Source: Alphaproteobacteria bacterium (GTDB lineage Bacteria; Pseudomonadota; Alphaproteobacteria; DSM-16000; Inquilinaceae). From it: a stretch of 57,747 nucleotides of DNA. The notes below the pieces were generated by a model, which did not search any database, was not told where the DNA came from, and was given only the letters and a program-made list of their open reading frames with translations. The stretch covers positions 1 to 57,747 of the forward strand of contig JANQIX010000028.1 of the NCBI GenBank assembly GCA_028281925.1, given 5' to 3'. The translations under genes were made by a program, and so were the position numbers. Positions 32,103-40,436 of the stretch are shown here, piece after piece; the first letter of the stretch is position 1, and each line of letters starts with the position of its first letter.

Positions 32103-32390
32103 CTATTGCCGGGCCGGATCTTCCTGGGGCCCGAACATGGCATGCCGGGCGATGTTGCGACGGTCGAGACCCATGCGGGCCAAGTCGGCGTCGCTCATCA
32201 ACACCAGGCTTTGCCATCGCCGATAGGCCCGAAAGCCATCGGCCATGCCCCCCAGGAAGGTGAGCAGTTCGCCGCCCAGCTTGCGCACGCGCGACGTCAC
32301 GCGGTGGGTACCTAGACCGTCATGAAAGTCGATGTTGCGGTCCGCCGCCGGCCGGACGCCGGGCGTGTGGACCAGATTTGTCTCCGTCAT
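32103..32390 (-). CDS. DUF1127 family small protein
   Basis: A 95-residue protein ending in a DUF1127 module: RRWQSLVLMSDADLARMGLD followed by RRNIARHAMFG. This Arg-rich helix pair is abundant in alphaproteobacteria, where several such proteins act in phosphate, carbon and sRNA-linked regulation. The N-terminal 45 residues are variable. Transcribed alone. Confidence 0.88.
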   Translation of the reverse strand: MTETNLVHTPGVRPAADRNIDFHDGLGTHRVTSRVRKLGGELLTFLGGMADGFRAYRRWQSLVLMSDADLARMGLDRRNIARHAMFGPQEDPARQ

Positions 32391-32686
32391 CTGCCGCTCC
32401 TCTCAGATATCGAGCGCGGCGTTCCTCTCCCCTCGGCCGAAGCCATGGATTGTGTGCGTCCCCGAATGATGGGACGGGCAAGAACTGTATTGGTGATACC
32501 TGCCATATGGGCGACACCGGCATTCGGGAGAAGATGGCGCGACACGGCGCACGCCGATTGCCGGCGAGGTGTTGCTGCACTGCAACATATCGTCCGATTG
32601 GCGAGGACCGCGACGGAGGTGGCCTCTCGTCCCGCCGGTTACGTGTGGGCCTTCGGCACCACAGCCGCCCGAAAGTCCTTCGCTGC

Positions 32687-32866
32687 CTAGCCGCGACCCT
32701 CAAAGCCCATGCGCCTGCGCCTTTCCCTCCGTTCGAGGATCGAGTTGCCCCGCGAGGGCTCGTCCGACGCACATCCGGCCAGAACGACCACCGGGAGGAC
32801 GGCCATCAGGGCCAGCAGCCTGCGCCGCGTTGGTCCCGCCGTGTCGAGTTCCTCGGTGTCAGCCAT
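32687..32866 (-). CDS. Small lipoprotein
   Basis: A 59-residue protein. RRR precedes a hydrophobic stretch ending in the lipobox VVLAGC, so the mature protein is lipidated at Cys and only about 30 residues long, ending in a very basic tail (ERRERRRRMGF). The start at 32866 has an AGGTG site upstream; 32884 is an alternative. Confidence 0.65.
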   Translation of the reverse strand: MADTEELDTAGPTRRRLLALMAVLPVVVLAGCASDEPSRGNSILERRERRRRMGFEGRG

Positions 32867-33166
32867 CTCGTCACCTGCTCCCATTCCGATCGGCGGCGGG
32901 ATCCACCGTTGAGGAGTGAACGGCGGAGCCCGGCCGGCTCAAGCTCAGCAGCCGCGTGCGCACGCACATAGCGCGCAAGGCATTGGGGAAAAGTGGGTAC
33001 GCGGCGTCTTGACCCGGGTCGGCGCCGACGCAAGATGTCGCGGCGCCCGCGGCGGCGGCATTCCCCGTTCCTCGAGAACGGTGAGAGGTGTTGGCAGGAC
33101 TTGCCTGGACGATGCGGTTAGATGACCAGCGCTTCGCCAGGCTATCTTCCGGCGCCCTTCGGCGAG
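32867..33166. other. Intergenic, nothing recognised
   Basis: About 300 bases between the small lipoprotein and the DVDGL-repeat protein. No supported gene, repeat or hairpin. Confidence 0.4.
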
Positions 33167-33844
33167 CTACCGGTCACCCCAATCCTGCGCGGCGGGTTCG
33201 GGCTGCGGGGGCAGAAACGCCGGCTTAACCGGGCGCAGGCCGTCGACATCGACGGGATCCGCCGCCTTGATAGGGGGTGGGGCCAGTTCGTCGGCGATGT
33301 CCTGCGCAATGGCAGCAGTCCTGACCGGGCTCAAGCCATCGACGTCGGCCGGGTCGTTTGCAGCGATAGCAGGCTCGCCCTTCGGTGGTTCGGCGGAGGA
33401 TGCCGGCGCACCGACACCGGCCGCTACGGCCCAGTTCATGGTCTGCGCCCCCGCCACCAGCGGCATGACCTCGTCATCCGCCACGGGCATACCGGCCAGC
33501 GCAAGCACTTCGGTGATCGACGGCAAGTGCGCTTCATAACCGGCATCGGCCGACAAGCCAGCCCCGTTGTCCTCAGCCGGTGCGGCACCGTCTTCTTGCC
33601 TGTCGAAGCGCCGGCCGAGCCAGGGCGCCAGGGCGCGAAGGCGCTCGGCCTCCAGATCGCGCAGCTCCGGCGCACCGACACGCACCAGATCCATCAGGCG
33701 TCGGCAATCCTGCCGCAGCTCGGCCTGGATGTCGGCGGCAAGGGCGATCAGTTGATCGAACCTTCGGGCGTTCTCGATCCGACGCTGCGCCAGGTGGACG
33801 ATCAGAAGGCGCGCCGCCGCGCGCGGGTCGATGCCATCGGCCAT
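33167..33844 (-). CDS. Hypothetical protein with a duplicated DVDGL tail motif
   Basis: A 225-residue soluble protein. The first 95 residues are helical and Arg/Leu/Ala-rich. The tail carries two copies of a short motif, DPADVDGLSPVR and DPVDVDGLRPVK, separated by 27 residues, with Pro-rich linkers. GGGAACGGG lies upstream of the start at 33844. No family recognised; it could be a scaffold with repeated docking peptides. Confidence 0.6.
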   Translation of the reverse strand: MADGIDPRAAARLLIVHLAQRRIENARRFDQLIALAADIQAELRQDCRRLMDLVRVGAPELRDLEAERLRALAPWLGRRFDRQEDGAAPAEDNGAGLSADAGYEAHLPSITEVLALAGMPVADDEVMPLVAGAQTMNWAVAAGVGAPASSAEPPKGEPAIAANDPADVDGLSPVRTAAIAQDIADELAPPPIKAADPVDVDGLRPVKPAFLPPQPEPAAQDWGDR

Positions 33845-34107
33845 GTCTGCCCGTTCCCGCAAATGCCAACCGCTGATTGTTAAGTTACAACTCTACCGTC
33901 GACGGTACTTGAAGGCCAGGGATCAATCGAATAGCCGCATTGCCTCAGCAAGTGGCGCAACGGGTTTGCAGCCAGCCGAATGGTCCGTTGGACAACAGTT
34001 GGCGCGGGCGGTTATTCCCGGCTGTCACGCTTTCGATGGTCGGTTGTTTCAGCGCCCGGGGGCTCCGCGCGGCATCGCGAGCGAAAGCCTAAGCCGGAGC
34101 TCACGCC

Positions 34108-35493
34108 TCACTCTGTATCGCCGAATGTCTCCGCGGTGAAACGCCAGGCCTTCAGGCTGGTCGTCGGATGGTCGGGCCTAAGCCCGGCCTTGGCCTTCAG
34201 GTGGGCGAGGAACTTCGGCGGCTCGGGCAGGCTCTCCCAGACCTTGGGCAGGAACAGGGCGCGGCGGTCGCCGTCCTTGATGATCAGACCGTCGGTGTTG
34301 GGGCGCAGTTGGAACAGCAACTCGGTGTCGGATTTGAACGCTATCGGGCGGGCATGGCTGAGGATGGAGATGGAAGCACGGAGGCCCGACAACTCCTCCT
34401 TCGTCAGCGGCTTGAAGCGGCGGTCGTTGGCCGCGGCCTTGCGCGCGTTCACGGCGACGTCCACGATCAGCGGCTGGGCCGGCAGGATGCTGCCCACACA
34501 GCCGCGCAGCTTGCCGCCCAGTTCAAGCGTCACGAAGGTGTTGCGCACGGCCCGCAGCGGCAACGGATAGTCCGGCAGTTTGAGCGTTGGCCCCGTTTCG
34601 CCGGCCACGACCAGCGCCAGGGTCTCGTGCACCAGGTCCATCAATGTGCCGCGATGGGCATCGGGCAGACGGGCATCGTCGGCGTATTCAAAGGCGTAGG
34701 CCCCGTAACCCACCACCCGGTCGCGACTGCCCACGGGCGCGTCGCCGGAATTCCGCAGGTCCAGCGTGGTCGCGCGCAGGTCCAGCGCCCGGGCACGCAG
34801 CAGCAGACCGGCGATGGCACGGTGCCCGCAGGCATAGTGGCCCTTCAGCGACGCCGGGTCTGCCGTTTCGATGGCGCGGCTGGCCGCCCCGTCCAGCTTG
34901 CGGGCCGTCTGGTCGTCCTGATAGTGGCTCAGGTCCGAGCTGATGACGATCAGCGTCTCCGGCCCGCCCCAGAGCGCCTTCAACACTCCGTCCACTTGCG
35001 GGCCCGAGGCGTCGCTGACCAGAAGCGGCACCAGGCTGAAGTCGTGGAACAGGCGCTGCAGGAACGGCAGTTCCACCTCCAGCGCATGTTCCCCATCAAA
35101 GGCGGCGTCCAGCGTCTGCACGCCGGGCTGGGCCAGCGCCTTGGCGACCCCCTCACGATCCACCGCCACATTGCCCAGCGGGGTGGCAAACGCATCGGCG
35201 TGCGGCACGGCCAAGCCGGGGAAGCCCAGCCGGTGCGCCGGAGCCAGCAGCACCACGCGCCGCACCTCATCGGCCAGCGCGCGCACGGCCGCGAACGCCG
35301 TGCCGGCAATCGGGCCGGAGAACACATAGCCCGCATGCGGTGCTATGATGGCCTTGGGCCGTATCCCGGCGGTATCCGGCGCCTTGGCCAGGAAGTCGTC
35401 GACCGCAAGGCGCAGCGTCTCGGCATCGGCGGGATAGAAACGGCCGGCCACGGAGGGCTGACGGATCAACGGCAGGGTATCGGTCATCGCCAT
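34108..35493 (-). CDS. amrB: AmmeMemoRadiSam proteins B and A fused (Memo-AMMECR1)
   Basis: A 461-residue fusion. Residues 1-270 are a Memo domain, related to extradiol dioxygenases: IIAPHAGYVFSG and LLAPAHRLGF hold the two His, and ACGHRAIAGL the Cys that line the metal or active site in characterised Memo. Residues 285-460 are an AMMECR1 domain with the hallmark LRGCVGS. The radical SAM member is divergently encoded 112 bases away, completing the three-part system whose reaction is unknown. Start 35493 has GAGGGA eight bases upstream; upstream codons run into the promoter. Confidence 0.95.
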   Translation of the reverse strand: MAMTDTLPLIRQPSVAGRFYPADAETLRLAVDDFLAKAPDTAGIRPKAIIAPHAGYVFSGPIAGTAFAAVRALADEVRRVVLLAPAHRLGFPGLAVPHADAFATPLGNVAVDREGVAKALAQPGVQTLDAAFDGEHALEVELPFLQRLFHDFSLVPLLVSDASGPQVDGVLKALWGGPETLIVISSDLSHYQDDQTARKLDGAASRAIETADPASLKGHYACGHRAIAGLLLRARALDLRATTLDLRNSGDAPVGSRDRVVGYGAYAFEYADDARLPDAHRGTLMDLVHETLALVVAGETGPTLKLPDYPLPLRAVRNTFVTLELGGKLRGCVGSILPAQPLIVDVAVNARKAAANDRRFKPLTKEELSGLRASISILSHARPIAFKSDTELLFQLRPNTDGLIIKDGDRRALFLPKVWESLPEPPKFLAHLKAKAGLRPDHPTTSLKAWRFTAETFGDTE

Positions 35494-35605
35494 GGTGGGT
35501 CCCTCGCCGAAATCGCGTATTTTGCTTAAAATGATAGTATACTGCATCAGAACGGATTGAGATGGAAATTGCGTTAAGACGGACCGGCGAAATTGGGGGG
35601 CGGCG
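35494..35605. promoter_or_regulatory. Shared divergent promoter region of the AmmeMemoRadiSam genes
   Basis: A 112-base gap with an AT-rich centre (AAAATGATAGTATACTGCAT near 35528-35547), in contrast to the GC-rich surroundings. GTATAC is palindromic. It must hold both promoters, but no precise -35/-10 pairs can be assigned. Confidence 0.5.
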
Positions 35606-36742
35606 ATGGCCACGGTGAGGCTGGTGCGCGAGCGGCCGGCGAGACCGGCCGTCAACGATACGGTGCCGACGAAGTACTGGCACACGCTGCCGGACGGTCG
35701 CGTCCAATGCGATGTCTGCCCCCGCGAATGCCGGCTGAACGAGGGCCAGAGGGGTCTCTGCTTCGTGCGGGCGCGCGAAGGCGACGCCGTCGTCCTGAAG
35801 ACCTATGGCCGGTCCAGCGGCTTCTGCGTCGACCCGATCGAGAAGAAGCCGCTGAACCAGTTCCTGCCCGGCACGCCGGTGCTGTCGTTCGGCACGGCGG
35901 GCTGCAACCTGGCCTGCAGCTTCTGCCAGAACTGGGACATCAGCAAGTCGCGTGAGGTCGACACGCTGGCCGATGCGGCCGCCCCCGAAGTGGTGGCGCG
36001 CGCGGCGGCAAAGCTCGGCTGCCGCAGCGTAGCCTTCACCTACAACGATCCGGTGATCTTCCTGGAATATGCCATCGACGTGGCCGAGGCCTGCCATGCC
36101 GCGGGTGTGAAGACCGTGGCCGTGACGGCCGGCTATGTGCTGCCGGAGCCGGGCGCAGAGTTCTTCCGCCACATGGATGCCGCCAATGTCGACCTGAAGG
36201 CTTTCACCGAAGACTTCTACTGGCGCGAGACCAAGGGGCACCTGCAGCCGGTGCTGGAGGCGCTGAAGTACCTGAAGCACGAAACCGATGTGTGGTTCGA
36301 GATCACCAACCTGGTCATCCCCGGCTGCAACGACAGCGATGGCGAGTTCGAGGAAATGACACAGTGGATCGCCGCGGAGCTTGGGCCGGACGTGCCGGTG
36401 CACTTCACCGCCTTCCACCCCGACTACCGCATGCGCGACCGGCCACGCACGCCCGTGCAGTCGCTGTTGCGGGCGCGCAAGATCGCGCTGAAGAACGGCC
36501 TGCACTATGTCTATGTGGGCAACGTCATGGATACCGGTGGGGCCGCCACCTACTGCAAATCATGCGGCACCGTGCTGATCGGCCGCCAGCATTACGAGCT
36601 TCTGGCCTGGACTCTGTCGCCCGAAGGCACATGCAGCAAATGCGGCACGCCGGTCGACGGCGTCTATGAGGCCAAGCCCGGCACCTGGGGCCGCCGCCGC
36701 CGTCCCGTGCGCCTGGCCGACTACCGCACGACGCCAGCCTGA
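35606..36742 (+). CDS. amrS: AmmeMemoRadiSam system radical SAM enzyme
   Basis: A 378-residue radical S-adenosylmethionine enzyme. The [4Fe-4S] binding site CNLACSFC has Cys 100, 104 and 107 in the Cx3Cx2C order. The N-terminus carries CDVCPRECRLNEGQRGLC, as in the activase-like family, and the C-terminus two Cys pairs (CKSCG, CSKCG) forming a probable zinc ribbon. KPLNQFLPGT and AGYVLPEPG are also typical. It acts with the Memo and AMMECR1 domains encoded divergently next to it; the product of the system is not known. Confidence 0.96.
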   Translation: MATVRLVRERPARPAVNDTVPTKYWHTLPDGRVQCDVCPRECRLNEGQRGLCFVRAREGDAVVLKTYGRSSGFCVDPIEKKPLNQFLPGTPVLSFGTAGCNLACSFCQNWDISKSREVDTLADAAAPEVVARAAAKLGCRSVAFTYNDPVIFLEYAIDVAEACHAAGVKTVAVTAGYVLPEPGAEFFRHMDAANVDLKAFTEDFYWRETKGHLQPVLEALKYLKHETDVWFEITNLVIPGCNDSDGEFEEMTQWIAAELGPDVPVHFTAFHPDYRMRDRPRTPVQSLLRARKIALKNGLHYVYVGNVMDTGGAATYCKSCGTVLIGRQHYELLAWTLSPEGTCSKCGTPVDGVYEAKPGTWGRRRRPVRLADYRTTPA

Positions 36743-36784
36743 CGGGCACCTTGACGCCGCGCTAAGCGCGCCGCATCAGGGGGC

Positions 36785-37564
36785 ATGCTCGGCGAACGCA
36801 TTCTTATCCTGGCACCGCATCCGGGCGATGAGGTGATCGGCTGTGCCGCGGCGATCGGCCGGGCGCGCGAGAAGGCGGCCGCGGTCCATGTCCTGTTCCT
36901 GACCAGCGGTGTGCCCTCGGTCGAGACACTGTGGCCGTGGGACCGCGACGCCCACCCGAAGACGATCGAACAACGTGCGCAAGAGGCGGCGGACGCTGCC
37001 GAGGCACTCGGGATCAAGATCGCGGCCATTGGCGAGGTCCCGGCGCGGGCGCTGAAGTCGGACTTTAGGGCGGCCCGCAAGACCATCCGCGAGGCGCTCG
37101 ACGATCTCAAGATCGACATGGTCTGGACGCCGGCCTACGAGGGCGGGCACCAGGACCATGATGTGGCCAACTATCTCGGCAGTACGCTGAACGTCGACGT
37201 CGAGGTCTGGGAGTTCGCGGAATACAACAGCGCGAATGGCTGGTGGCAGAGTCACCGATTTCCCAGCCCCAATGGCGGCGAACGCGAGATCGCACTCACC
37301 GAGGAAGAGAAGGCGGCCAAACGTGGCGCGCTTGACCGCTACGTCTCGATGCACAGGCGCCTCGGCCATGTGACGCTGGAGCGCGAATGCTTCCGCCCCA
37401 TTGCCGCCTACGACTATAGCCGCCCACCCTATCCCGGCTTGTTGTTCTACCAGCGCTTCCAGTGGCTGCCGTTCCGCCACCCGCGCGTCGACCCCACGAA
37501 GCCGGGTGAAGTGTGCCAGGCGATCATCGGGTTCGCCGGCGATGGGGAGACTAATGACGGGTAG
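36785..37564 (+). CDS. PIG-L family deacetylase-like protein with altered active site
   Basis: A 259-residue protein with the PIG-L fold: APHPGDEVIGCA at the N-terminus and EGGHQDHDV near residue 118-126. The metal ligands (first His, second Asp of the DD pair, and the distal His) are kept, but the first Asp, the general base in MshB-type deacetylases, is Gly here (HPGDE instead of HPDDE). It may be catalytically changed or inactive. It lies 42 bases after the radical SAM gene, same strand, possibly co-transcribed. Confidence 0.88.
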   Translation: MLGERILILAPHPGDEVIGCAAAIGRAREKAAAVHVLFLTSGVPSVETLWPWDRDAHPKTIEQRAQEAADAAEALGIKIAAIGEVPARALKSDFRAARKTIREALDDLKIDMVWTPAYEGGHQDHDVANYLGSTLNVDVEVWEFAEYNSANGWWQSHRFPSPNGGEREIALTEEEKAAKRGALDRYVSMHRRLGHVTLERECFRPIAAYDYSRPPYPGLLFYQRFQWLPFRHPRVDPTKPGEVCQAIIGFAGDGETNDG

Positions 37565-37605
37565 GGCTGACCGAGGCGGAACAGTGTCTCCCCACCCGCC
37601 GCGTC

Positions 37606-37625
37606 GTCCCCGCGAAGGCGGGGAC
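37606..37625. repeat. REP palindrome, GTCCCCGC type
   Basis: GTCCCCGC, loop GAAG, GCGGGGAC. Same family as 7994-8013, sharing loop and the following ACCTTTC. Confidence 0.75.
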
Positions 37626-37669
37626 CTTTCCGGTGCACGGCACTGAGCGGTGAGTTGGTGCCTATGCGC

Positions 37670-38002
37670 TCAGCACCCCTTCGTCTCTTGAAGGCGTGCC
37701 AGATTGCGGTTGCGGTCCTGCAGGGCCCGGAACTGAATCTGCTCGGCATTGGACAGATCAAGCGCCATCCAGGCCGGCCAAAGGATCAGAGTGCCGACAA
37801 CGCCGACGGCCACATTGCCGGCAACGGTATCCTCTTCGGCACCGACCAGGCGCCCGGCCTGAGCCCGGTTCCGTGTGATCTGCTCGGCAAGCTGGTCACA
37901 GGTCATGTCCCCGTCGCCGGGTTGTGAAATCTGGACCGGTGTTGCTTGACGGGCTGGACAGGCAGCCAGGAACAGAACGAAGAAAAGAGCAATGCAGCGC
38001 AT
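37670..38002 (-). CDS. Small lipoprotein
   Basis: A 110-residue protein with a lipobox (LFLAAC) at residues 10-15. The mature part has MTCDQLAEQI and a hydrophobic segment (NVAVGVVGTLILWPAWMALD) near 63-82, then a helical tail ending in Cys. The pattern of a Gly-rich hydrophobic stretch after a C-x-x-L-x-x-E helix is common in small alphaproteobacterial lipoproteins of unknown function. Divergent from the next lipoprotein gene. Confidence 0.72.
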   Translation of the reverse strand: MRCIALFFVLFLAACPARQATPVQISQPGDGDMTCDQLAEQITRNRAQAGRLVGAEEDTVAGNVAVGVVGTLILWPAWMALDLSNAEQIQFRALQDRNRNLARLQETKGC

Positions 38003-38084
38003 TCATTGCTCCAGTTGAAGGCACAACCACATCTGCATATAACGATACCGGTTCGATAATCAACACGTGTATTGAGGACCTGTC

Positions 38085-38663
38085 ATGATCGGCCGTCTTC
38101 TGCTTGTCGGGGCTGCTGCGATCGCGCTGTCGGCTTGCGCCGCCCCCGCCAGAGTCCAACACATGGCCGCGTCCGCCGCTTTCGGGAGCGCCGAACCGAA
38201 TGCCGACCTGGTCGAAGCGGTCTGTGTCGCCGGGGTGACCGGCGGTGAGGAAACCAACCCGCTCTGGACGTCAGAGGTCGACAACGCGGGGTTCCGGGCC
38301 GCGCTGCAGCAATCGCTGCGCAACAACCGCCTCGCCGCCGGCAACGATGGCGCATGCCGCTATGATCTCGAAGCCAATCTGCTGGGCCTTGCCCAGCCGG
38401 CCGTCGGCTTCGACATGGAGGTCACGTCCCACGTGAACTACACCGTAACGGACCGCACGAGCGGAGATCCGTATTTCCTGACCACGGTGACCGCGGCCCA
38501 TACAGCGCCGTTCAGCGACTCCTTTCTCGCGGTCGAACGCCTGCGTATCGCCAACGAGGGATCGATCCGAAGAAATATCGGGAACTTCATCACCCAGCTT
38601 CTGGACTACACGCCCGACCCGCCACCGGTTGACGAGACGGACGAGGCGGTTCCGAGTACGTAG
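38085..38663 (+). CDS. Lipoprotein of unknown function
   Basis: A 192-residue protein with the lipobox ALSAC at residues 14-18, so it is membrane-anchored on the outer side. The mature domain (EVDNAGFRAALQQSLRNNRL, then LEANLLGLAQPAVGFDMEVT) resembles periplasmic lipoproteins with a repeated strand-helix layout. Tail is acidic. No family name assigned. Confidence 0.75.
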   Translation: MIGRLLLVGAAAIALSACAAPARVQHMAASAAFGSAEPNADLVEAVCVAGVTGGEETNPLWTSEVDNAGFRAALQQSLRNNRLAAGNDGACRYDLEANLLGLAQPAVGFDMEVTSHVNYTVTDRTSGDPYFLTTVTAAHTAPFSDSFLAVERLRIANEGSIRRNIGNFITQLLDYTPDPPPVDETDEAVPST

Positions 38664-38737
38664 GGTCCTGGGCACGGACGCCTGATCCACGCGGGCTCGG
38701 CACGGTTTCGCCCTCGAGTCCAGCCGAACCGACCCTC

Positions 38738-39748
38738 TCACTCCTGGACCAGCAGCATCGCGTGACCGGTGGGCCCGCGGACCAGAACGCCGCTTGTGTA
38801 GCCCAGCGCGCCGGCGTCCACGCTGACGGCGCCGGGCGAGACCCAGTCATAACCGCCGTCGATCACCGCGGCGGCCGCAGCTTCGGCGTCGTCGGTGGCA
38901 AGCTGCACATGCCAGTGCCACAGGTCGTTGGCTTGGCTGTCCACCGGCATCGGTCGGCCGGTGGACGGCGCCAGGTATTCCAGGAACTCGATGCCCGGGC
39001 CGCTCTCTGCCACCAGCGCGGTAATGCGCAAGCGAGCGCCGAAGACGTTGTTCAGGCGTTCCTGCTCGATCCCATAATTCTCAGCCCCGCCGGCGACCGT
39101 CAGGCCCAACGTGTCACGGTAGAAAGCGAGCGCTTCGTCCGTGTCGTGCACGACGATCGCCGTGTGGTCGATGCCGAGGAACAGGTCGTTGGTGGGTTCC
39201 TGCCAGCGGGGATTCCCCTTGTCCGGCGGGAAATGGATGATCTCAAGGTGGTTGCCGTCGGGGTCACGGAAATAGAAGGCGCTGATGCCGCCGGCATTGG
39301 GGTTCCAGTCGGGCAGCGTCTGCGGCCCGGTCGAGGCGTGCTGCACGCCGTGTGCGCGCAGACGCTCATAGGCCGTATCCATGTCGCTGACGACAATGGC
39401 GATGTGCTGGAACCATTCGTCGTTGCTGCGCATGTCCGGCGGAAACGGACGGCCCGTCGGGGCCAGGAACGAGATCAGGTCGATCCGCTCCTGGCCCAGG
39501 GTCATGCCGACAATGCGGATGCGCGCGCCGAACACTCCCATCAACCGCTCGATGCCGTCGCCGGTCACCTCCACGTCCGCGATCGGCTCGAAAGCCAGGA
39601 CATCGCGATAGTAGGCAACCGCCCGATCCATGTCGGTCACGGTGATGCCGACCGACTGGACGGCCGTGGCCACCTGGGCGCGGGCCGGCAGGCCCGCAAA
39701 GGTCATGGCAACCAGGACGACGGCAAGAGCGGATGTGAGACGGCGCAT
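38738..39748 (-). CDS. Exported VOC family protein with two glyoxalase-like domains
   Basis: A 336-residue protein with a signal peptide (1-24, ending ARA). Two vicinal-oxygen-chelate modules follow: residues 28-155 (SVGITVTDMDRAVAYYRDVL to YFRDPDGNHLEIIHF) and 185-335 (HTAIVVHDTDEALAFYRDTL to VRGPTGHAMLLVQE). His and Glu at strand ends could bind a metal in the first domain; the second lacks the final Glu. Substrate unknown. Exported VOC proteins are less common than cytoplasmic ones. Confidence 0.88.
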   Translation of the reverse strand: MRRLTSALAVVLVAMTFAGLPARAQVATAVQSVGITVTDMDRAVAYYRDVLAFEPIADVEVTGDGIERLMGVFGARIRIVGMTLGQERIDLISFLAPTGRPFPPDMRSNDEWFQHIAIVVSDMDTAYERLRAHGVQHASTGPQTLPDWNPNAGGISAFYFRDPDGNHLEIIHFPPDKGNPRWQEPTNDLFLGIDHTAIVVHDTDEALAFYRDTLGLTVAGGAENYGIEQERLNNVFGARLRITALVAESGPGIEFLEYLAPSTGRPMPVDSQANDLWHWHVQLATDDAEAAAAAVIDGGYDWVSPGAVSVDAGALGYTSGVLVRGPTGHAMLLVQE

Positions 39749-39777
39749 GGCGTGAACTCCCTTTCTCAGGCCCGATG

Positions 39778-40251
39778 TCAGTTGCGCGCGGAGCCGCGCT
39801 CGAACATGAACGCGATCCCGATGCCCAGCATCACGTGGCCCAAGCCGGACGCCCAGGTGATGTTGCCCCAGTTCAGCATGAACGGGTTGCCGGCCAGCGG
39901 CGCCATGATGCCCAGCGCGAAGACCCAGAGCGCGGCCCCCCAGATCGCACCCTTCGCAATCCAGGGCAGCGGCAGGATCTGGCGCACGATCAGCACATAA
40001 CCCAGCGGATAGGCGATGACGCCGGTCGCATAGTGGATCAGCTCCGCCAGCCAGCGATAACCGCCAGGTCCGCCCGGCAGACCAAGCAATGCCATGACCA
40101 ACGGCGCCGGCTCCGGCCGCGTGCTGAACAAAAGACGCGACAGCACGTCGTTGGTGATGTCCCAGGCAAAGATGCCGACAATACCTGCCAGCAGAATCCG
40201 CCCGAAGTTTCCGGTCACATCATTGACCGCCTTTTCCACAAGAGAGCTCAT
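39778..40251 (-). CDS. Integral membrane protein, unknown
   Basis: A 157-residue protein with four hydrophobic segments (about 19-35, 66-90, 97-120 and 128-150). Polar residues inside the helices (ITNDV, LAELIHYATG, GLGHVMLG) suggest bound cofactor or substrate. It follows the VOC gene's start by 30 bases in the same direction (upstream of it), so the two may form an operon. Confidence 0.75.
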   Translation of the reverse strand: MSSLVEKAVNDVTGNFGRILLAGIVGIFAWDITNDVLSRLLFSTRPEPAPLVMALLGLPGGPGGYRWLAELIHYATGVIAYPLGYVLIVRQILPLPWIAKGAIWGAALWVFALGIMAPLAGNPFMLNWGNITWASGLGHVMLGIGIAFMFERGSARN

Positions 40252-40436
40252 TGTTCCGATCCTTTCCAGACGAGAGGCCTTTCAGCATTTCCCCGCGAGG
40301 TCCTTGCGGCACCCCGCGAACTCGCCCTTTGGATGGCGCGTGCCCGGCGGACGTTGCGGCCCGTCGTCATGACAACTTTGTGAGAATCGCGTGTGAGATC
40401 GCGATTTGACGGGCTGTCGCGGATGTGATCCGAGCG

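Noticed and set aside
33122..33883. Plus-strand ORF of 253 codons opposite the DVDGL-repeat protein
   Set aside because: The minus-strand frame has a ribosome site and a duplicated motif, while the plus frame is Arg/Gly/Pro-rich without features; this choice is moderately certain.
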